Assembly (NCBI GenBank): GCA_025352845.1
Contig: JANXSC010000071.1
Location: 1-6,715 of the forward strand
Direction of reading: 5' to 3'
Length of the DNA: 6,715 nucleotides
Source of the DNA: Opitutaceae bacterium
Lineage (GTDB): Bacteria > Verrucomicrobiota > Verrucomicrobiia > Opitutales > Opitutaceae
Shown here: positions 1 through 4,481 of the stretch, piece after piece
How the letters are laid out: every line of letters begins with the position of its first letter
How positions within the stretch are numbered: position 1 is the first letter of the stretch
Made by a program: the position numbers and the translations under genes
The notes under the pieces: model-generated
Told to the model about the DNA's origin: nothing
What the model saw: the letters and a program-made list of their open reading frames with translations, nothing else
Database searches by the model: none

Positions 1-789
1 GCGATCATCGCGCCGCCGCTGATGGTGGCGTTGGTGAAATATTTCGGCTGGCAGACGGCCTTTCTGCTCGTGGGCCTCACGGGCTACGCGTGGCTCATCG
101 GTTGGTGGTTTGTGTATCGCACGCCCGTGCGGGTGCGCGCGGAGGTGGTGGCGAAGCCCGCCCCGGCGTGGCGGCTTTTCTGCACGCGATTCGTCTCGGT
201 GCTGATGGTGGCCAAAATCTTTTTGGACCCGGTTTGGTATTTCTACATTTTCTGGTTTCCGCAGTATCTGAACAAAGTCCACCACTTCGACCTGACGAAG
301 ATCGGGATGACAGCATGGATTCCCTTTCTCACCGCCGATCTCGGCAACTTCGCGGGCGGCTGGCTCACCGGTCACCTCATCCGCCGCGGGATGCCTGTCT
401 CTCGCGCGCGGAAAACCGTGATCGCGATCTTCGTGGTCTTCATGACGGCGGGAATTCCCGCGGCGCTCCAGGAAAACGTCTGGGTCGCGATCGCGTTTAT
501 CTCGATCGCGACCTTCGGCTACACGGGCTACAACACCAACGCCCTCGCGCTCGCGCCGGACGTTTTTCCGAAGAGCAACGTCGCCTCGGTCTGGGGCCTC
601 GCGAGCATGGGCGCCGGCATCGGCGGCATGATCTTCAATCCGATCGCCGGTCGGATAATCGATCAACATGGCTACACGCCGGTCTTTATCGGCTATGGCG
701 TGATGCCGCTCATCGCCCTCGCGCTGATTGTCTTCGCGCTCGGCCCGCTGCGGCCGCACCCGAAGTTTCAGGCTGTGGAAACGCAATAG
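1..789 (+). CDS. MFS transporter, ACS/hexuronate-like, C-terminal part (5' end outside window)
   Basis: The frame is open from base 1, so the gene begins upstream; 262 residues are visible and end at TAG. This is a multi-pass inner-membrane secondary transporter. Fragment residues 1-40 hold the end of the N-terminal bundle (a GWQTAFLLVG helix ending in a WWFVYRTP-type boundary), followed by a cytoplasmic loop and then about six hydrophobic helices, the second MFS bundle. Two stretches point to the anion:cation symporter (ACS) group that includes hexuronate transporters: GGWLTGHLIRRG with SRARK near residues 119-138, and APDVFPKSNVASVWGL near 185-200, followed by a glycine-rich helix and DQHGYTPVF. 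Uptake of a sugar acid with protons would be typical of this group, but the substrate cannot be read from this half. The gene converges on the lipoprotein gene at 920-1804. MFS membership is secure; the ACS assignment is likely. Confidence 0.88.
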   Translation, partial: AIIAPPLMVALVKYFGWQTAFLLVGLTGYAWLIGWWFVYRTPVRVRAEVVAKPAPAWRLFCTRFVSVLMVAKIFLDPVWYFYIFWFPQYLNKVHHFDLTKIGMTAWIPFLTADLGNFAGGWLTGHLIRRGMPVSRARKTVIAIFVVFMTAGIPAALQENVWVAIAFISIATFGYTGYNTNALALAPDVFPKSNVASVWGLASMGAGIGGMIFNPIAGRIIDQHGYTPVFIGYGVMPLIALALIVFALGPLRPHPKFQAVETQ

Positions 790-795
790 CGTCTC

Positions 796-892
796 CTGTC
801 ATTCTGAGCGGAGCGAAGAATCCACTTGGATCTTCGCTGCTGTTAGTCGCATCGAATCTCCTGCGGATTCTTCGCTCCGCTCAGAATGACAG
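796..892. repeat. Perfect 28-bp inverted repeat, copy 1 (convergent gap)
   Basis: Arms 796-823 and 865-892 are perfect reverse complements over 28 bp and enclose 41 bases. The arm core is CATTCTGAGCGGAGCGAAGA. The element starts seven bases after the transporter stop codon and ends 27 bases before the stop of the opposing lipoprotein gene. It has no U-tract after either arm, so it is not a canonical intrinsic terminator, although transcripts from both sides would form a long hairpin. Translated, it gives the peptides VILSGAKNP and HSERSEES, which I recall from many spurious hypothetical proteins; this fits a dispersed repeat. A second copy is at 4317-4412. It contains no coding capacity of its own and would be a non-autonomous element. 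Confidence 0.93.
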
Positions 893-919
893 AGCCCATC
901 GCCCCTTCGTGGCCAGAAA

Positions 920-1804
920 CTACTTCTTCGGACTCGGCACGGGCGTAGCTTTCTTTTTCTTCGCGGTATCCGGGTTGATCTCCACGACCGAGAGTGGCGT
1001 CTTTTCCATGTATTCTACCGTGATGGGATCGCCGATCCTTACCTCGGGTTTGAACTTGTCCGCGGCCTTGATTTGGACGGGCTTGGCGGTCTCCCTGCCG
1101 ATGTGCGGACCGGCGAGCGCGAGCATCGCGGGCAGGGTCTCTGGCAGCGCGAGGCCGCGCGAGGGGCAGCTGATCTTCGTGGTCCACAACTGGACTTTCT
1201 TGCTCTCGGCCGCGGCGGCGAAGTCGTAGGCGGAGATCGCGACCACATAGAGATCCTCGCTCGCGAGATCGGCGATCAACTCGCTGTCGGCATCGCGAAA
1301 CAGGGTGCCGGGCATGAGCAGGTCATTGCTGAAAGCCGAGGGCTCCTTGCTCACGAGCCCGAGCTTGTAGCCGCCCATGAAGCGCAGGAGCTGGCTGCGG
1401 TTGATCTGGCGGCCCTGGGTGTCGTCGCTGTCGCCGGAATACATCATGTCGGTGTTCATCGTGCCCCACGTCCAAATCAGCAGCAGCGCCGGCGGATGCT
1501 CGGCGGTGCCGGGGAGGTAGCCCTGCTTCGCGAGCACCTTCGCGATCGTCTTCATGATTTCCTCCTTCGGCGGAATTTTTTCGCCGGCGATGATACCGCC
1601 GAAATCGCGGTAGCCCGCGCTCACCGCCTGATAGTAGATCGGATTGGCCGACGAGGCGGGCCGGCGCAGCAGGCCGGCGGGCGTCGTGTCCGTCACCGCG
1701 ATGACCTGCACGTCGTGCTTGGGGAAAATCCAGTCGAGAATCCCGGTGGAAGCCGGCGAGATGGGACCACAGCCGGCGAGCAATAGGAAAAGGAGGCGTT
1801 TCAT
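920..1804 (-). CDS. Putative lipoprotein of unknown family
   Basis: The 294-residue protein starts MKRLLFLLLAGC, a lipoprotein signal with lipobox LLAGC and Cys12 as the predicted lipidated residue, so it should be membrane-anchored and periplasmic. The signal is only 11 residues long. No earlier in-frame start exists, because an in-frame TGA lies nine codons upstream with no ATG, GTG or TTG between. I do not recognise a family. The mature part is a mixed globular sequence: a beta-rich start (VQVIAVTD, 32-39), a helix around 78-95, a hydrophobic ALLLIWTWG strand at 106-114, a MMYSGDSDD loop near 120-128, and a LYVVAISAYDF strand near 185-195. The tail from 281 is rich in lysine and proline. 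It starts four bases after the metallophosphoesterase stop, with no ribosome binding site visible, so translational coupling is likely. The gene is secure; its function is unknown. Confidence 0.85.
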   Translation of the reverse strand: MKRLLFLLLAGCGPISPASTGILDWIFPKHDVQVIAVTDTTPAGLLRRPASSANPIYYQAVSAGYRDFGGIIAGEKIPPKEEIMKTIAKVLAKQGYLPGTAEHPPALLLIWTWGTMNTDMMYSGDSDDTQGRQINRSQLLRFMGGYKLGLVSKEPSAFSNDLLMPGTLFRDADSELIADLASEDLYVVAISAYDFAAAAESKKVQLWTTKISCPSRGLALPETLPAMLALAGPHIGRETAKPVQIKAADKFKPEVRIGDPITVEYMEKTPLSVVEINPDTAKKKKATPVPSPKK

Positions 1805-1808
1805 GCAG

Positions 1809-2699
1809 TTATCGGCTAACGGCCTTTTTTTTCACGGGCGGTGCCGGATCGAACTCGATGCTCACCGGCAAATCCCCCAGCTCGTAGTAGCGGTGTTCGA
1901 TCCGGTCGTCACGCACGATGCCGACGCGGAAGCCGGACTTTGCGCCATCGAGCGGTTTTCCGACCGGGCCGGTGGTGATGTTCACCAACTCGCCGTCACT
2001 CGCCTCGGCATTGCGGTGGTAGTGGCCGGAGAAAAGGAAGCGCACGCCCGCGTCGCGAAACAGCCCGAGATACGTGGCGCGCCGCGCCAGCGGGATGTTG
2101 AAATATAGGTCGGCCTCGTCGGCCGTCTTGAGAAACCACGGGTGATGCTGAAACACGACGATGTGCCGCGGGTGCTCCGCCTTCGCTTTCGCCAACTCGG
2201 CGTGGAGCCACTGCTCCTGCGCCGCCAGCGCATCCGAACACTGGTTGGGCGAGTGAATCACCGTCGAGTTGAGCACGAGGCCGACGAAGCCCGGCAGTCG
2301 AAACGAATAGTGATCCGGGCCGAATATTTTCCGGTAGGCGTCGAGCGTCGCGGGCGTCGGCACGTTTTGCACGTCGTGGTTGCCGGCCGCGTTGTGGACC
2401 GGGATCGCGGCATCGATCTTGCCGACGATCCGCCGATACTCGGCGATCTGCGCGATGTCGCCGCCCTTGTTCACGAGATCGCCGGTGATGACGACGAAGG
2501 CGGGCCGCAACCGGTTGATCGCGGCGACGACGAATTCAAAATTCGCGGCGTCCTGCCCGAAATCCTTGTTGTCGGAAAACATCCCCATCTGGGGATCGCT
2601 GAGCTGGATGAAGAAGAACGGCTCCGCTGCTGTCGCGCGCCCGAACGCCAGGGTTGCAGCGATCGCGGCGAAAAAAAGTCGGAGCCGTTTCACAGTCAT
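1809..2699 (-). CDS. Exported calcineurin-like metallophosphoesterase, CPPED1-like
   Basis: The 296-residue protein has a Sec signal peptide (hydrophobic 5-20, likely cleavage near ATA-A at 25). All metallophosphoesterase blocks are present in order: DPQ (Asp35, Gln37), GDLVN (Asp74), GNHD (Asn107, His108), FQHHP (His185) and GHYHRN (His226, His228). These should hold a two-metal centre that hydrolyses phosphate esters. The DxQ in place of the usual DxH, the NVPTPATLDAYRKIFG stretch after GNHD, VLNSTVIHSP, QEQWL, FSGHYHRNA and the closing IEHRYYELGDL match what I remember of animal CPPED1 (CSTP1), a protein phosphatase. The natural substrate of this exported bacterial relative is unknown. It lies 19 bases after the GlcG-like gene and four before the lipoprotein gene, the middle of a likely operon. 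An A8 tract is present seven codons before the stop. The start is set by the signal peptide. Confidence 0.93.
   Translation of the reverse strand: MTVKRLRLFFAAIAATLAFGRATAAEPFFFIQLSDPQMGMFSDNKDFGQDAANFEFVVAAINRLRPAFVVITGDLVNKGGDIAQIAEYRRIVGKIDAAIPVHNAAGNHDVQNVPTPATLDAYRKIFGPDHYSFRLPGFVGLVLNSTVIHSPNQCSDALAAQEQWLHAELAKAKAEHPRHIVVFQHHPWFLKTADEADLYFNIPLARRATYLGLFRDAGVRFLFSGHYHRNAEASDGELVNITTGPVGKPLDGAKSGFRVGIVRDDRIEHRYYELGDLPVSIEFDPAPPVKKKAVSR
1825..1832 (-). other. A8 homopolymer with A-AAA-AAG slippery context near a gene end
   Basis: On the coding strand of the metallophosphoesterase gene, eight consecutive A's are read as AAA AAA AA(G), which places a dnaX-type A AAA AAG heptamer in the zero frame. 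A -1 slip would give Gly-Arg and stop, removing only a few residues. Loss of one A, or a +1 slip, would instead enter the frame of the downstream lipoprotein gene with no stop before its ATG. I see no downstream stem-loop or upstream Shine-Dalgarno stimulator, so programmed use is unproven. Confidence 0.35.
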
Positions 2700-2718
2700 C
2701 GTGAAAACGCGGGGACTG

Positions 2719-3201
2719 TCACTTGAGGGCCGCCACGCCGGCCGCCGCGATCTGCCCGTCCTGCGCCGAGGTCACACCCGACACGCCGATGGCACCGACG
2801 ATTTTCCCGCCGATCACCAGCGGCAGACCGCCCTCGATCGGCGTCGCGCCCGGAAGCTTGAGCGTGCGCAGGCCCTCGCCGCCGTCGGCCACGCTGTCCT
2901 GAAATATTTTTGTCGAGCGGCGAAACGCGGCCGCCGTGCGCGCCTTCTCCTGCGCGACATCGACGCTGCCATATTGTGTGGAGTCGAGCCGCTCGTAGGC
3001 GACGAGGTGACCACCGGAATCGACAATCGCGATGGCGACGTTCCATTTGTTTTTGACCGCCTCGGCCTGGGCGGCCGCGAGCGCGCGCTTGGCTTCGGCG
3101 AGCGGAATGGGCGCGCCGTAGTCCGGCGCGGGGGCTTGGGCGCGCACGGCAGACGCGAGTGCGGCGAAAACGAGGACAGGGAGGAGACGGGAGGTAATCA
3201 T
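2719..3201 (-). CDS. Exported GlcG/HbpS-family (DUF336) protein
   Basis: The protein has 160 residues from the ATG at 3201. That start is chosen because it opens directly into a signal peptide (MITSRLLPVLVFAALASAVRA, likely cleavage near AQA at 21-23); the frame is open further upstream to 3393, but that extension has no signal-like sequence and runs into the divergent gene. The mature domain shows the family pattern in order: LAEAKRALAAAQAEA helix (34-48), AIAIVDSGGHLVAYERLD (56-73), a KARTAAAFRRST helix (86-97), PIEGGLPLVIGGKIVGAIGVSG (121-142) and QDGQIAAAG (147-155). Known relatives include the haem-binding HbpS of Streptomyces, GlcG encoded near glycolate oxidase genes, and the PduO C-terminal domain, so a small-molecule or haem-binding role is possible. 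There is no glycolate or cobalamin gene nearby. It is the first gene of the probable three-gene operon that continues to 920. Confidence 0.92.
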   Translation of the reverse strand: MITSRLLPVLVFAALASAVRAQAPAPDYGAPIPLAEAKRALAAAQAEAVKNKWNVAIAIVDSGGHLVAYERLDSTQYGSVDVAQEKARTAAAFRRSTKIFQDSVADGGEGLRTLKLPGATPIEGGLPLVIGGKIVGAIGVSGVTSAQDGQIAAAGVAALK

Positions 3202-3224
3202 GGGATGTTTTTGGGAACGCCCGC

Positions 3225-3254
3225 ACCCTACTCGAACCGCCGCGGCTTTGTCAG
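3225..3254 (-). promoter_or_regulatory. Weak promoter candidate in the 118-bp divergent gap
   Basis: The gap 3202-3319 must hold the start signals of both the leftward operon and the rightward serine hydrolase gene. On the minus strand, CTGACA (3254-3249) and TAGGGT (3230-3225) are separated by 18 bases; the -35 matches five of six consensus positions but the -10 only three, and the leader would be about 17 bases. On the plus strand TTGTCA at 3248-3253 overlaps the same site but has no acceptable -10. No repeat, operator palindrome or riboswitch was seen in the gap. Confidence 0.2.
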
Positions 3255-3319
3255 GGCGAAACAATGACTGCCTCGCGAAATCGTTGCCGTCGGCGAGCTG
3301 CGCGCTCTTGCTCCAAGCT

Positions 3320-4246
3320 ATGTCCCCCGCCCTTCGCGTTTCGCTGCTGCTCGTTGTCGTGTGCGTCTGCGGCGGTTTTTCCCTCGCCGCCACACCCGAG
3401 CCCCGCCTGCAAGCGATGGTGGATCACGCCGCACAATCGACGCTGGAAAAATTCTCCGCGCAGAAACTTCTGCCCACCCAACTCGCCCTCACGCTCGCCG
3501 ATCTGAGTTCACCGGGAGTCGCGCCGCGCGCCAGCGTGCGCGGTGATGTGCCGATCTATCCGGCGAGCGTGATCAAGCTCTTTTACCTCGCGGCCACCCA
3601 CCGCTGGCTGGAGGATGGCAAACTCACCGACACGCCCGAGCTGCGCCGCGCGATGAAGGACATGATTGTCGATTCCTCCAACGACGCCACGCACTACCTG
3701 ATTGATCTGCTGACGGGCACGACCAGCGGGCCGGAGCTTTCCGATTCGGAAATCAAGGTGTGGTTCGAAAAACGCAGCGCCGTCACGCGCTACTTCTCCG
3801 GGCTCGACTACACCGATGTTATCGCCAGCAAGAAACCGTGGGGCGACGGTCCCTACGGCCGCGAATCGCAGGCGATCCGGCTCTTCGAGCCCAAGAGCAA
3901 CATGCTCACGACCGACGCGACGGCGCGGCTCCTCGTGGAAATTGGCACCGGCAAATGCATCACCGCCACGCGCAGCGCCGAGATGATGGCGCTCCTCGCG
4001 CGCGATATCGGCACGAAGGACAGCGACCCGGACAATCAGGCCAAATTTTCCGGCCCCGCGCTTCCCGCCGGCACGAAGCTCTGGTCGAAGGCTGGCTGGA
4101 CGAGCCAGACGCGGCATGACGCGATCTATGTCGAACTGCCGGGCGGCGCGAAGTTCGTGCTCGTCGTCTTCACGACCGATCACGCCAACGAGCGTGAAAT
4201 CATCCGCACGGTGGTGCGGACGGTCGTCGAGGGAATGTCCGGCTGA
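3320..4246 (+). CDS. Exported serine hydrolase, class A beta-lactamase type
   Basis: The protein has 308 residues from the ATG at 3320, chosen because a signal peptide follows at once (MSPALRVSLLLVVVCVCGGF, cleavage near LAA at 22-24); the open frame reaches back to 3200, but that extension is not signal-like. The motifs are those of the penicillin-recognising serine enzymes: SVIK (Ser83 nucleophile, Lys86) after YPA, SSN at 119-121 as the SxN motif in SSNDATHYLIDLL, and KAG at 257-259 in place of KTG, on a strand followed by the closing beta-hairpin with FVLVVF. FEPKSN (Glu190, Asn194) followed by TT and ARLL recalls the Glu166/Asn170 omega-loop of class A beta-lactamases, but the loop is about nine residues shorter and the spacing between SxxK and SxN is only 36 residues instead of about 60. 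It may hydrolyse a beta-lactam or act on peptidoglycan peptides or esters. It is divergent from the operon at 3201 and converges on the M16 gene. Confidence 0.88.
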   Translation: MSPALRVSLLLVVVCVCGGFSLAATPEPRLQAMVDHAAQSTLEKFSAQKLLPTQLALTLADLSSPGVAPRASVRGDVPIYPASVIKLFYLAATHRWLEDGKLTDTPELRRAMKDMIVDSSNDATHYLIDLLTGTTSGPELSDSEIKVWFEKRSAVTRYFSGLDYTDVIASKKPWGDGPYGRESQAIRLFEPKSNMLTTDATARLLVEIGTGKCITATRSAEMMALLARDIGTKDSDPDNQAKFSGPALPAGTKLWSKAGWTSQTRHDAIYVELPGGAKFVLVVFTTDHANEREIIRTVVRTVVEGMSG

Positions 4247-4255
4247 TTGTTGTAG

Positions 4256-4275
4256 GCGGGGTGCCCTCACCCCGC
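4256..4275. repeat. Small hairpin within the left outer arm
   Basis: GCGGGGTG (4256-4263) and CACCCCGC (4268-4275) form a perfect 8-bp GC-rich stem with the four-base loop CCCT. No T-run follows in either direction. It can form alone or be consumed by the longer pairing with the right arm. Confidence 0.85.
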
Positions 4276-4316
4276 AGGTTCGAATTTCGACTCTCAGCGA
4301 GGGCATCCAAGACGAA

Positions 4317-4412
4317 TGTCATTCTGAGCGCAGCGAAGAATCCACTTCGACTCCCGCCCCGATTCCCGCTTGCGCATGTCCTGCTGGATTCTTCGCTGCG
4401 CTCAGAATGGCA
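4317..4412. repeat. Inner inverted repeat, copy 2 of the 796-892 element
   Basis: Arms 4320-4344 and 4385-4409 are perfect reverse complements over 25 bp and extend to 28 bp (4317-4412) with one T/G wobble position. They enclose 40 bases. The arm core is CATTCTGAGCGCAGCGAAGA, the same as copy 1 except for one base, and the opposite arm carries the matching change, so pairing is preserved. The loop differs from that of copy 1 except at its borders (ACTT on the left, CCTGC on the right). It lies wholly inside the outer repeat at 4245-4476. Confidence 0.92.
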
Positions 4413-4445
4413 AACACGGAGGCCATTTTCGATCCCAAAAAGACT

Positions 4446-4465
4446 GCGGGGTGAGAGCACCCCGC
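4446..4465. repeat. Small hairpin within the right outer arm
   Basis: GCGGGGTG (4446-4453) and CACCCCGC (4458-4465) form the same 8-bp stem as in the left arm, here with the loop AGAG. Because each arm is a near-palindrome, the two arms are also direct repeats of one another in this core. Confidence 0.85.
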
Positions 4466-4481
4466 CTACAGCAATCGGTTC

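Larger units (their letters stand above)
4245..4476. repeat. Outer inverted repeat of a nested palindromic element
   Basis: Arms 4245-4277 and 4444-4476 are reverse complements over 33 bp with two mismatches (T4250/G4471, a wobble in the plus-strand RNA, and C4265/A4456). The element overlaps the last two bases of the serine hydrolase stop and ends five bases before the M16 stop, so it makes up nearly the whole 235-bp convergent gap. It carries no gene; short frames across it are translations of the repeat. The interior contains the second copy of the 796-892 repeat, flanked by 39 and 31 unrelated bases. No clear target-site duplication flanks the outer arms. Confidence 0.92.

Noticed and set aside
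796..892. Intrinsic terminator call for the palindrome
   Set aside because: Neither side has the run of T's expected after the stem and the loop is about 40 bases, so it is reported as a repeat with a possible 3'-end role only.
90..1229. A 379-codon plus-strand frame crossing the transporter, the repeat and the start of the next gene
   Set aside because: It overlaps the MFS gene in another frame, has an Arg/His/Pro-rich composition typical of high-GC shadow frames, and runs through the non-coding palindrome.
1073..1786. A 237-codon plus-strand frame opposite the lipoprotein gene
   Set aside because: It is antisense to a gene with a clear lipobox and operon spacing, and its His/Arg/Ala-rich sequence shows no domain.
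2380..3267. A 295-codon plus-strand frame opposite the phosphoesterase and GlcG-like genes
   Set aside because: It spans two well-supported genes on the other strand and shows no recognisable motif.
3200..3319. Longer N-terminus for the serine hydrolase (start at 3200)
   Set aside because: It would put 40 residues without signal character ahead of a complete Sec signal peptide and overlap the opposite gene's start codon.
3202..3393. Longer N-terminus for the GlcG-like protein (start at 3393)
   Set aside because: The extension overlaps the divergent gene's start and hides the clear signal peptide that begins at 3201.
3509..4306. A 265-codon minus-strand frame opposite the serine hydrolase
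   Set aside because: The plus strand carries ordered SxxK, SxN and KAG motifs and a signal peptide; the antisense frame is a codon-bias shadow.
796..4412. CRISPR-like repeats
   Set aside because: Only two dispersed inverted copies more than 3 kb apart, with no regular spacers and no cas genes.
4200..4460. Small frames on both strands giving HSERSEES or VILSGAKNP peptides
   Set aside because: These are translations of the inverted repeats, not genes.
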